Positions 30,566 through 41,739 of a stretch of 64,000 nucleotides of DNA are shown piece by piece. The stretch is from Scleropages formosus (lineage: Eukaryota; Chordata; Actinopteri; Osteoglossiformes; Osteoglossidae), in assembly GCF_900964775.1 (NCBI RefSeq), contig NC_041829.1:7914863-7978862 (forward strand). The letters are read 5' to 3'. Under the pieces are notes generated by a model, which was not told the origin of the DNA, did no database searches, and saw only the letters and a list, made by a program, of their open reading frames with translations. The position numbers and the translations under genes were made by a program. How positions within the stretch are numbered: position 1 is the first letter of the stretch; every line of letters starts with the position of its first letter.

Positions 30566-33437
30566 TTAGCTAAAGTCACGGTTGGGGCACATCATTGGGG
30601 CCACCAAGGTCCACACATAGAGAGCGAGACATACCCAGCTGGAGGTCATCTTCACCCAGACGGCCGGCCACTTGCTCGTCATGGTGCTGTAGTCGGCATC
30701 AGGGCTACAGGGAGGGTGAACATTTTCTAAGAATCATGATCGACATCCTGGCACTCAACAAATGCATTCAGTTACCCCTGCAGTAAAGGCAATTGACCTG
30801 GGGAGGCCGGCTTTAGGCTCTGAAAGGAAAGCAGAAACCTGAACAAAACTCATGCGAATGCCACGTAAAATACAGGAAGATGATGGATACTAACAAACCA
30901 GCCATAAAACTCCTAAACTGATTATTATGAGGCTAGGTTTATATACTAAGATACAGACATTTATTTACCATTTATACAGCAGGATATTTTTACTATATTA
31001 ATTGAGGGTGACTTCCGTAATCAAGGGTACTGTAGCAGGAGTGGAATTAAAACCCAGGCTCTTCAATTGCAAGGTGATGGCTATTACCGCTGCACTACCA
31101 GCAGCCCCCATGAAAATACTCTCTTATTATTACTGTCATTTTGATGCTTGGCTCATGTTTTCACACCTGAATTTGTCCACTGAAAAATAGGGATTGGATA
31201 ACGGATACAAAGTGCAGCTTTAAAGAAAGCATTGGCTAAGAAAATTGTATTATAATTATACAAATATTTATATTATTAATAATAAAATCATCATCATCAT
31301 CATCATCATCACTACTACTATTATTACATATTCGGAAAATAAGGCAGGCACACTGACCTGTACCAGTTGGTCAGCGTCATCATGATGTAGAGGGAGGCGA
31401 GGAAGAGCATGAGATGGAAGCAAGAGTAGCTGTACTGAACTGCCTCCTTCTCGTTGTCCTCCACCCGCCTCGGCCCTTGGCCCTGCTCTGCTTCGTCGGG
31501 GGTGCTCGCCCCCGAGTGGCTGTCAAGGATGACCATATCGTTGGACGCCAAAGTCAGCTTGTTCACCTGGCTGGTACTGGAAGAGCGGATGCTGCCAAGG
31601 GAAGAACACAATTCCCTGAGCACTGTGCTCCCGCTTACATTCTCAACCTCGACCCCAGTTCTCCTTCCTCTTCGTCTCCCTCACTTTAAACTTCACTGAA
31701 ACGCTCCTTCTTTGAAAAGTAAGAAACGACTCTAAACTCATCCTGTGCAGACAGTAAAAATATTAACAATACTGATGGAGTGTAACAATACCATTTGACT
31801 ACACTTCTTACTGAATTTCAGAGGAAATTTTGTTAAGAACCAGCAAATCATTAGGTAGTCATGGGCCAAACAGGGTAAACTGTGTAATGCGAGGTTGCGC
31901 AGCTTTGTGATCAGACCTGACGATTTTTCATTGCTTTGATGAATCGCAGGGGGTCACAGTAACAAACAGGCAGAGAGGGAACACTGAGAAGTTACAAATT
32001 CATCCATATACACAGAGCAAGGGGTCAAAGTCAAAAGGCTACGATATTTCACAGTTATAATATCAGCATGACCACCATGTAATAACTGCATGGCATCATA
32101 CAGCCCTAGCTCAAAATGTCCAGAAGGGTGAGCAGATATTATACAATTTCTTAGAAGAATGATGCAGATGAAATGTTAATGGAAGAAATGTAAACACTTC
32201 CGTTACAGACATACAGAGCATGAACCTGCTTTTGGCCCTAATGGTTTAACTCACCTTGAGTACAGTATGCAGAGGACAAAAATGGCCAGTCCCACAATAC
32301 TCTGGGCATCCCACCACGGTAGGTATGGTGCCGAGGGAACCGGCTCCTCCGTATCAATGATCTGGACGGCCGTCTGATTTTCCTCAGCGATGGGGGCCAG
32401 CGTGGGAGCAGCAATCTGCTGGAAGATGCTCAGCAGGCTGGGATTGCATTTACGCTCTGGAATGAGTGGGGGGTGGAAATCACTCTGTTCAGGAACGTGC
32501 AAAATGAACCTTTATTTATTTCTACTTCTAAATATTTCAAAAGGAAAAAACTAGCAATAAATTGCCACCAAATTTTACATCCCTTTTACCATATGTAGTA
32601 ACATCAAGTATGATTGTAGATGGTCATCAAAATGTACAAATTAATAATACAAAGTGGAACAGCTGCACATCCTTTAAAATATCAATTGACAGTAATCGTC
32701 AAAACAGGCATTCATAAAACCTTTCCACTACATAATTATGCATTTAATAACCTCCTTTAAGGGAAAAAGCAGAGATACGTTTCAGTGTAATGAGGACAGT
32801 AAACAGGTGAGAGTCCCTCAATGAGAAAGGGAAAAGTGTGAAATAAACTAAAATAGTTCACGAAACATTGTGCAGTACAATGAAACCAAAGCCAGAGCTC
32901 CTGCACTAAAAGACCGAGGACCACATTCTGTGTGCAGATGATGTGCTGTTGGACTGGAAACGAGATTTTTAGCAATTAAAATAAAAGGCTTACAATATGC
33001 TATAGATGAAAAGCTACAGTTTCACTTATGCAGCTAAAGAATGTTAATAAGGACATGTATATGCATACATATGTATAACTTTAAGGGTTCTATTTTATTT
33101 GAGATGGGGAGGGGGGATTGTGGTACTATTGTATGGTTTGCTCATTGTCACACAATCAGTGGAGACAAGCAGCTCCCACCTTCACTGAAAACTGTATGAA
33201 CGAGTCTCTCTAAAAAACAGCCTAAACCTGCGCGGCTTCCTGGCGTTGTAATATCGACAAAACATCACAGTCATTTTCCGTGCGGGTCGGGGCTGCGTGA
33301 TCACGGGCTGCTGTAAAATCAGCGCCGCTTTGCACCGAGAACTCACCGGGTTCGTTGGTGATGGCTGACCACGTCAGATACATGGTGTATAGGGTTATGA
33401 TGGAGGACTGCAGCAGGCCGGAATGCGGATGGGCTTC

Positions 33438-33508
<71 letters not shown>

Positions 33509-36500
33509 TTAAATTTAATACAACCCTTGGCAACCGTTTCCAAACTGTACAAACTCCACTTCAGCACCGGAATCCACTGGTACCAGTTTCCCTTTAATTA
33601 GTGTAAAATTACTATTAAACATAAGTATAAACATTTCTAAATAACGGGAATCATGTAGTTTTGTCAAACTGCCTGACACCCAAAAATCGTCTGGGAACCA
33701 GAGACATGCACGCAACACCCAAAGAGTGGAGAGGTCCTCCTGACACCCGCCCCCAGGTCAAAAGTCACCCTCACCTGTACTTTGGGCAGGATGGAAACAA
33801 CTGAGGCCCCGAAACACAAGAGCATGTTGAAGCTGATGAAGAACTTGTTGAGCCCACAGCCCTCAGGATGAGTGTAGAACACAAAGAGCAGAACAATGGC
33901 CACCAGGGAGAGAACGTAGCACAAGCCCGTCATCAAGAGCAAAGCTGGAAACCAAGCAAAACAACAAGAAGAAAAATTCCATCTCGTTCACGCACTGAGC
34001 TTTGGGGATGTGTTTCGGAAAGGAACAGTGAACCAAAAGGCACCCGCTCGAGGCAGCGTTTAGGAGGGACCCACCGGCATACCAGCCCCGGGAGTTGCCC
34101 TCCTCCATCTTGTCCACCCAAGATTCATTCCACGAGTGGGCAAAGTCCACCAGGAGAACAAGCTGGATGAGGATAAAAATGGATGCTCCACCGATCGCTG
34201 TAACGAACCAACCTGCAAACACAGGGTTCATGAGAAATAATACAGCTTTATTATTACTGTAACTGCTTCAGATGCTTTACAGCATTTACTTCATCAGCTG
34301 GGTATTTGCTATAGCATTTAGAGTACGGTACCATGCTTACCGGTTCAGCTACACAGCCTTGTGTCGGATTTAAACTTACAACCTTAGAGATACTTAACCT
34401 AGAGTGTTACCAGATGTGTACGTTGTATGCAGTGAGGAAAATACATGATACAATGGAAGTGAGGATCCTTACCACGTGTGAAAGCCCCATCTGGTATGTA
34501 AAAGGCACCAACTGTAATAGCAATTATGGCAGCAATCTTAAAAAACCAAAACCTGCACAAAAAAAAAAAAAAAAAAAAAAGTTTTAGTGCTACGAGTTGG
34601 ATAAACTCTCGAGTAAACTAACAGTCACATTCATCCAGCGAAAGAAAGGAGCCCTTTCTCATCTCAGCGTGCTGATCATATGACACTGGAATTTGCTTTG
34701 GGAACTTAGCACTGCTTCACCATGGGATTTACTGCCTTTGCAAAGGAACAGGAATCTCCATTATGTTCAAACACCCTAACTCGTTTTGCCCATGAACTTC
34801 TCTTTTTGTTTGATTGATTGATTGATTGACTGACTGACTTACCCATTGTGGACAGCTGCTCGGGGATCCCGGCTGTTTCTAACATTGAGCATAAGCAAGA
34901 AAAACAACAGGAAAAACATGGCCATGCCGAAGCAGATGCGGTACACTGCCTTGTAGCCCACAAAGATCTCACAGTTGACGCTGCCATGGATGCCGGGTAT
35001 GGAGGAACCGACGCCTCCTTCGCAGAAGCCTGGAATCTGCACATGGAGAGAGGTACAGGAACAGCTTTTACCCCACTGCCGTAAGAGTATACAACACTCA
35101 CCAATGTGCCACTTTTTATAACTAGAGTTGGACTGCTCCTTCCAAGCACATTGGTAGATTACAGTGTCACTTTAAGCATTCTCATGTTCTGAGTTCTCTG
35201 GCTGTCTACTGTTATTCATTGTTACCGTTATTTATTATTGTCATTAGTATTACTCATTGTCATTGTTTTGTGCAGTATTTCTATTGTTTTTGTCCACAGT
35301 CTGTGGAGAAGCATTCAAGAAGAGTTTCATGATACTTGTACATGGTACTTGTACCTATGACAATAAACGTGAACGATCCTATATATTGCTTATGTTATGT
35401 ATTGTCATTTTTATTATGACATAACTTCTGTACGTTATTATTCATTTGGTATTTAGCTGACTCTTCTTCACAGTCTCACAGCATTTGACTCATTTATACA
35501 GCTGTGTTTTTACCTTGATCAGTGGTACTACAGCAGTAGCGGAGAATGCGGTTTGAGCTGGCAGCTTTCACGTAAAAGTGTAAGCACATGTTCTTAACCA
35601 CACTTACATGCTGCATCCGCTGAAAAGTAAACCATGTGACTGAACTGGTGTCACCTGTGGAACCGCTACAGTGACGACAATGCCCTTAGATCATTCTGAC
35701 CGAGATCATTCTTTATGTGACATTGGTCCCGGCAGCAGCGATGTTGGATGCGGGCTTGATCCTCAGCTGGGTCAGGCCTACCACGAGTACCTTTTTGAGC
35801 TGGTGCTCGATGCCCGGAGACAGCATTATGCAGGCAACGATGGTCCCCAGAAGCAGGAGGAAGGCGTAGATGATGCGGGTCACCGTGGAGTTCCTGCTAT
35901 TGGGGCAGCATCTGCACAGCAGACATGTCGCGCCACTGCAGAGGCATGGAACCTGTGTGGTCACACACACAGCGATCAAATTAGCTGTGGTCAGCCAGCG
36001 GTCACCTGCACGCTTCAGCCTTCTGCGTTGCGTTCCCATGCTGAGCAGTAGGTCGAAGGGGAGCAGAGCCCCTGCAAATTGTTCCGACATGGAAAACCAA
36101 GAGAAAAAGTCATCATTTCAAAAGCAATTCACCGAAGGAGACATTTCGGGTGGGGTGGGGGTAAAGGGGGGGAAAAAAAAAAAAAAAAAAGAAGACATTT
36201 TGTGATATATATGTCTGAAACAGGTGGCTCGTGGGCTCTGTTGCTTTAAGACCAAGTCCAACACCAGTGTGTGCTGGAGAGGATTGTAAACAACTTCTTA
36301 ACGCTAAACCCAGCAGGGAAGGTCAGTGCCGCTTGGGCACATTTGATAATCGACAACACACTCCCCACAAACACCTAGCACTCGGACAAAGCCCGTCTGC
36401 AGCTGATAGCCCTAACATGTCACATGTCAACGAAGAGGAGCGCGAAAGACAAACTGTGTTCTGTGCTCTTGTCCACAAGCAATGTCATGTTCTGGCAAGA

Positions 36501-37903
36501 GAGCAGCGAGCCCATGTGTTCAAAGAGGATGTGGTAAAGGGTTTGGTGTGCAATGTGCAGACGATGAGGTTTCCCGCAAAACACACTTTTTTTTTTTTTA
36601 TCGGTTACAAATGTCCAAAACCGTGCCATCCTCCTCTACCAGAACTGACTGACCTTCACGTAACCACTGCAGTCAAAGCTTACCTGCTTTCTTATAGGTA
36701 TCAATTTAGAAGTGAGTTTGATAAACACCAACGTCATCTTTTTTTGCTGAAGAAAAAAGAACCGAGAGAAGAAAAGGAGCACAAAAGAGCCCAAGAGGAA
36801 GACAAAGCCCACTAAGGAGCTCCACTCCAGTTCACTGTGTGGCTGGAAAAGTGACCTTTTCCTGACTGAGCCCATGGGCCATTAAACTGTACTCCCAATC
36901 TAACGTGTAAAAGCACAACACTAATTATTTATGTTATGGCATGTACATTTAAATGTATTCATTTAGCAGACACTTTTGTCCAAAGAGAGTACATCTCAGC
37001 AAAAGTACAATTTATGCATTACATTAGAGAAGGAGACATAGCTGCAGACATGATGAAAAGTCTCAAGCAAACCTAGTTTGTTCCCTACCACTTGCTTCAC
37101 CGAGGTTCATCGTTCGAGTAGGTGCATAAAACATAGACAAATCCTGATACCCTCCTACCAATTTTTTTTTTTTTTTTTACATAAGATACACAAAGAAGAA
37201 AATAGAATGCAAGAATAGTGGCTGTATGTATCTGCCAGGGGATGCTCATGATGAAGTAACTAAGTAGTTATGGTGCGTGAACATTTACACCGTACATGAG
37301 CTTTGTTGTTGTTATTATGAGGACTGCAAGAAATTATAACTAATAATAATTAGTAAGAGTAATAACATAAACCTAGCAATAACATTTAGTGGCAGAATCG
37401 TTTGTAATAAGGATTTTTTCCACAAGCCTTCAGCCACATCGACACTGAGGTGTTTCTCCTGTCCTCGTGACGGAATGAACCCCCGGCCGCACTAATCCTA
37501 TTTATCCCCCAGAGCTCCATTAATATTAACCCTTTTCCACCTTTCCACGCACGGACACCGTTTTCCCCGTGTTTTAACACACGGAACCACGGTGAATAGG
37601 CGCAGCTTTCACTTCCCCTTCAACACCGCAACGCAAGGAAAGTGCCGTAGTTTTCGGTTTCACTGGAAAACGAAACGGATTCCGGCTCGCAGGGTCACGC
37701 GACGCCCGCGCGACGACACTCGCCGCGCTCCTTTCAGATCTCTCTGCACTCCTTTATCGTGCCACGCCGCCCCAAACCTGTTGATCGGGCGGCTCCAGGT
37801 CATCCACTGTGCAGAGGCTGATCTCACCACAGCACAGGGTTCGGGTCGCGGCGCCGCTGCTTACCCAGCTGGCCACGGAGAAGGCACCCAAGACCGTTCC
37901 CAT
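30566..37903 (-). CDS. serinc3: Serine incorporator 3
   Basis: Multi-pass membrane protein of the SERINC family. Members are lipid scramblases of the plasma membrane, and human SERINC3/5 restrict retroviral particle infectivity. Ten coding exons from 5' to 3': 37903-37865, 35952-35791, 35036-34843, 34552-34473, 34212-34075, 33944-33775, 33437-33347, 32456-32255, 31591-31358 and 30704-30566. All are GT-AG and close in frame at 482 residues (human 473). Diagnostic stretches are [129 protein letters not shown] and the end [14 protein letters not shown] and APTLAP point to SERINC3 rather than SERINC2. The N-glycosylation site in NSRNST is kept. Exon 7 is preceded by a long TG tract. Confidence 0.95.
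30965..31115 (-). mobile_element. tRNA-derived SINE, family B, partial
   Basis: In the last serinc3 intron. Reversed copy with 'accatttatacagcaggata', 'aagggtactgtagcaggagt' and 'taccgctgcactaccagcag'. The tail end is degraded. Confidence 0.65.
31287..31310. repeat. (ATC)n microsatellite
   Basis: Eight ATC units in a serinc3 intron, followed by ACT units. Confidence 0.9.
33441..33505. repeat. (CA)n microsatellite abutting serinc3 exon 7
   Basis: About 32 uninterrupted CA units on the + strand, which is (TG)n on the coding strand. It ends three bases from the exon 7 acceptor (TAG|GAAGCC), so the tract occupies the position of the polypyrimidine tract. Confidence 0.95.
34240..34395 (-). mobile_element. 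Degenerate family B SINE
   Basis: Recognised by order of motifs only (tcagctgggtatttgctata; cggatttaaacttacaacct; cctagagtgttaccagatgt). Strongly diverged, in serinc3 intron 4. Confidence 0.35.
35055..35385 (+). mobile_element. LINE 3' end fragment in serinc3 intron 2
   Basis: Starts ccccactgccgtaagagtat, typical of the end of a fish LINE ORF2. It runs through AT-rich 3' UTR and ends atgatacttgtacatggtac, ttgtacctatgacaataaac. A shorter copy of the terminal 60 bases lies at 48030-48095. It is 5'-truncated. Confidence 0.6.
35448..35610 (-). mobile_element. Family B SINE, reversed, diverged
   Basis: Contains gactcatttatacagctgtg, tgatcagtggtactacagca and ttcttaaccacacttacatg in the reversed order of the family. 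Confidence 0.55.
36948..37065 (+). repeat. Dispersed repeat D, partial
   Basis: In serinc3 intron 1: tgtattcatttagcagacac, then ttttgtccaaagagagtaca and tctcagcaaaagtacaattt, matching the copies at 48897 and 54483. Confidence 0.65.
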
Positions 37904-39147
37904 CCTGCCGCTTCACCCGCACCGCACTGCCGCCGTCCTCCGCTCGCTCGCTCACTGACTCACTGCGCCCTCCGCTGCTCTCCTGTCCAACCGTGATCAC
38001 ACCTCTGCTCTAACACTTTTTGAGAACTCTTATGTTCCAGCCCTAAAATATACAATCACAGCAATATTAAACAGAGACTGAGGATCAACAGAACACACTT
38101 AAGTCTTGAGCCCAAGAGCAGACACGCACCGGGTAGCGCTCACCACCGCCAAGAAAATTCTACTGCGTCAAACCGAGGTGACGTCACCGCGCTTGATTGT
38201 CTTTTTCCTCGGGCGAAGCCACACCTCTGTGTGACGTCATCGTGCTTGGGCCAGATCCATACAAGTTGACTGTATCGTTGTAACCGTACGGTAACAATAA
38301 ATTGGCACTTTTCACTGAGTGACAAAACTTGGATGATCTCAAATAAATATTCTATAACTAATGAGGTTAAGGAGGTTTTCATATATCACTCCATAGAATC
38401 TACGTAAAGACCCTTGAAGGCTTGTGCATGAATTTAAAGTGGATAAAGAAAAGGGCGCTTTTGTGCTTTTTGTAGGCCTGAAACCAACATTTTTTTTTGG
38501 TTATGTACCTTGGTGAAAATTCTTTGTTTTGAGCTGCAGTAAAGTAGTAATACTGTCAGTTTGAAACCTTTTGATTTTTGATTTTTCGCTGAAACAGTCA
38601 CGTGGTTCCGTGCTGGTTGGTACTTGGATTGGAGGCCGCCGGAGAGTACAGTACCAGGTGTTGTACGCGTTTCCCACCACTGCTCCGCCAGGGGGCGCTA
38701 TTTAGCCGTTCCATCTTCATATCCTTCATACGCCTCATCACATCATTTACTTTAAAGAATCTTGATTACTGTTTTCGTACTGCTAAAGCTTACATAATTA
38801 GTGCTTTTTGTTACTCATATATATCAATGTTTTAACTTCACTGATTGTCAAAATAATGTTAATTTACTCTGAATTTACTCCATGGCTAGCATATTTATTA
38901 TGCTTATGTTCAACAAGCTGGAAAGCATATCCTTTACTCAAACTGAACAATCATTAACTGCATTTAATTGCTGCCAGTTGTTTCCAGAGGTCCCACCTGC
39001 CCCTGGTTAGTCAGGCTGCAAACAGTGAAAAGCTGCCGGTTCAGAGCTGATTGTTATTCAGTGGGGAAGGGAACTTAGACCCAAAGTAACACTCCAGGGT
39101 TCTTGCCACTAGTGGGTTCTTGGAGAGGTGGTGTGTTTAGGATCTGA
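37904..39147. other. Intergenic region between divergent serinc3 and the secreted-protein gene
   Basis: The first 200 bases (37680-37990, overlapping the serinc3 5' end) are GC-rich and likely contain the serinc3 promoter. cAMP-response-like tgacgtca cores occur at 38180 (ggtgacgtcaccg) and 38232 (gtgacgtcatcg). From about 38300 the sequence is AT-rich with no open frame. Two E-boxes, CAGTTG at 38975 and CACCTG at 38994, lie 150-175 bases before the next start codon. No TATA box is seen. Confidence 0.5.
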
Positions 39148-41474
39148 ATGATGGCATCTCAGGTTTATTTGAGGTATGTCTGACATTTTTAAGTTGGTTT
39201 TGGGTCTACTACAACTTGAGTTGAGTTCCCTGATGTTTGTCTCTTCCTATGCTCTATGTAATGGTCCTGTCTGGTTTGTTCTGCAGGGCACTTTGCTTGC
39301 TGTTAATAATGGGTGTCTCTTGCACTGAAACCCAGAAAGGTAACTACCTTGGAATAGTGACCTAACTGTAGGTATACAGTGGGGTTTATGACAATACCTT
39401 GTCTAGGCTGCCTTTCACGCTTGTCCCCTTGTGTGTTGCAGGTCCAGGCTTTGGTGTTTCTTGGCAACAGTACCCTAGTGCCATTGATAAGCGTACCGGT
39501 TCCTTCCAGCGTGGAAATGCTGCTGGGGACTATGAGCCCACCTCAAACCAGCCTGGTTCTGGCACCTATATTTCTGGCCTCGTAGCAAGTTCCCCAAGTA
39601 GCTATAACCCTGTTGTGGTGAAACCAACCCCTAGTAACTTCTGGCTCAAATACCTGAGCTCAGGCAGGTATGCCTCCAGTAGTGCTGAGCCTGTTCTGAA
39701 CACTTCTGGTTCACCCAGTGACTCTAGTTCTTCCAAGAGCCTTAATTACCAGGCTGGCCTTCCAGGGTACAGGTCTCGTTCTGGTCAGCAGGTGGGATCT
39801 TGGCATAACTTTGCTCAGGGAAGTATGCCTGTATATGGTTCATCACAAGGTGGGTCTGGTTTTGTCCAGTTGGCTACTTATCCAGTGGCACATGGTTCTG
39901 CCCAGAGCAGCTATAGTGTTTCTCCAAGCAGAAGCTATAGCACTACCTTGGGAAATAATGGTCTTGCAGTGAATTCTGGTTCTGCTCAGGCTGACCATGG
40001 CTCAGGTCAGCAAGCTGCTGGTTTTGGATCACTGTTTGCATCTGGTTCTCCTGGCAGGTATGCTTTCCACCATATGCGTCCTGCTGCTTCTTGGCCACCC
40101 TCTAGATCAACATTAGTCCCTTCTGGTTCTGCCCAGAGTGTAGCAACCCTGCCTTCACTGGGGACTGCTCAAGTCATCTACCGTTCTGGTCTAGGCATGA
40201 GCTCCCAGGGTGTGTCTAGTTCAGCTGGCAGGTTTGTTTCACCACAGGGTGGTGCTTCTGGTCAACTCTCAGTTCCCCAGCTGAGTCATGGTGTTGGTCA
40301 GAGGCCTCAATCCCAGAGCTGCTATGGCTGTACTGGCAGCCCTGTTTCCTGGACTCAAGGATCCCAAGCATCCTCTGTCCCTCAGGTTTATCCTCCATCA
40401 GTCCAGCTGATTGACACTCCAGCTGTCTCTGGTTCTCAGACTACTGGTTCATGCTCTGGTTGTCCCCAGAGCACAATGTCTCAGGTGGGGTATGGCCCAA
40501 GACATGCATACCAGGGCATGTCAGTCTCTGGCCAACAAACAGGGGCCTGGTCTCAGTATGGTTCTGCACAGACTACACCATCCCAGGTGGGCTATGGCTC
40601 TAGTGACAACTATGGCTTGACCCTGGGGCAGATCTCCCAGACCAGCTATGGTCCTGGTCAGACAACAGGAACCCAACCCCAGTATGGTTCTGCACAGACT
40701 GTAGCATCAGACCTAGGCTATGGATCTCCTGCCAGCTATGGTTCTTCACTTGGTGAAGTTGCTCAGACAAGAACCAAATCTGAGTATGGTTACCCACAAA
40801 CTGTGGGTTTGCAGGTGGATTGTGGATTGGATGGCAGCTCTGGATTAACCCTGGGGCAGGTCTACCACAGAAGTTCTCCTCAACAGAGAAGGACTCGGAT
40901 TAGTGTTGGTACACAAGCTGGTTTTGGTTCTGCACAGCAAGCCTTTGATCAAGGTACAAGTGTCCAGAGCAGATATGGAGCTGCTCAGAGCTCTGGCTCT
41001 CACACCCACTATGGGTCTGCCAGGGGTTCTGGTTCTACTCAAAATGTAGCTTCCCAGCATTTCCCTATGGCCTCTTACAGTAGCTGCACCCCTGTCCAAG
41101 GGGTGGGCTCCCAGCCTCTTTCTGGCTTAGCTAGCAGCTATGGTTCTGCACTGGGTTTGGGCTCCCAGTTTGCTTCTGCATCTGTTCCTATCGCTTCTAA
41201 TCAAGCTGGAGGATCTCTGCTTGGCTCCATCTCAACTGGGTGTGCTAGCTCTACCCAGGGTGGCTCTGAACTTGGCTCATCCCAGCAAGTAGCTTCCCAG
41301 GTCACTTCCAGTTCAGCTCAAGGTGTTGGGTCACAGGTGGATCAGAGTTCTACTCAAACACTAGGCTTCAACCTTAACTCTGGTTCTGTTCCAAGTGGAT
41401 GGCCCTTTGGCAACAGTCAATCCAGGACATACATTCCAGGTAATTTTTCCTCCCCCTCAATTTGGGGGAAATGG

Positions 41475-41513
<39 letters not shown>

Positions 41514-41564
41514 CTTTGTTTTTAACATCTCATGTCTTTCCCTTTCACAGGGAAAGGACTGTGA
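39148..41564 (+). CDS. Secreted Ser/Gly/Gln/Tyr-rich low-complexity protein, not recognised
   Basis: Four coding exons: 39148-39173, 39287-39339, 39442-41439 and 41551-41564. They join in frame to 696 residues, and a non-coding exon starts at 41664. The start MMASQVYLRALCLLLIMGVS is a textbook signal peptide with a probable cut near C-TETQK. The rest, almost all in one 1998-nt exon, is dominated by Ser, Gly, Gln, Tyr, Ala and Thr. It has no membrane segment and few charged residues. YGSAQ-type motifs recur (also FGSAQ, HGSAQ, YGAAQ, SGSAQ). Residues 372-515 form imperfect tandem units of about 34-45 residues with SQVGYGS and LTLGQ. Two CxxC-like clusters (SCYGCTG, GSCSGCPQ) are present. The C-terminus is RTYIPGKGL. 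I know no family for it. Composition recalls FUS/EWS prion-like domains, silk or egg-coat repeats, but there is no ZP or other folded domain. A role in extracellular matrix, egg coat, mucus or adhesion is inference only. Phase-consistent splicing of all exons makes it a convincing gene. Confidence 0.82.
41478..41509 (+). repeat. T32 homopolymer in intron 3
   Basis: A run of about 32 T between the donor at 41440 and the acceptor at 41550 of the secreted-protein gene. It makes an unusually long pyrimidine tract in a 111-bp intron. Confidence 0.9.
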
Positions 41565-41712
41565 TCTTCAATCTTGATGGTAAGATTGATTATTCAGTTT
41601 GCATATGCTGGTCTAGCTTTATGCTCTTGCATAATTGCTTACTCTGTTTTTTTTCCTTTCCAGGTACTTGATTGCTCTTCATGAGCTGAAGAGATTATGC
41701 ATGTCTTTTATA

Positions 41713-41718
41713 AATAAA
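41713..41718 (+). terminator. Poly(A) signal of the secreted-protein gene
   Basis: AATAAA followed by attcttgcttg. It lies about 50 bases into the final non-coding exon (acceptor ctttccag at 41663) and closes a 3' UTR of roughly 90 spliced bases. Confidence 0.8.
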
Positions 41719-41739
41719 TATTCTTGCTTGTAACATACT

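Noticed and set aside
33355-33597. Thr/His-repeat and Cys/Val-repeat frames
   Set aside because: Translations of the CA/TG microsatellite beside serinc3 exon 7.
36231-36815. 194-codon open frame on the + strand
   Set aside because: It falls in serinc3 intron 1, has no recognisable domain, includes a T run and lacks convincing gene signals around it.
39399-41477. The 692-codon single-exon reading of the S/G/Q/Y gene
   Set aside because: The first ATG of this frame lies inside an intron; the spliced model with a signal peptide is far better, and the tail after 41439 reads into the T-rich intron.
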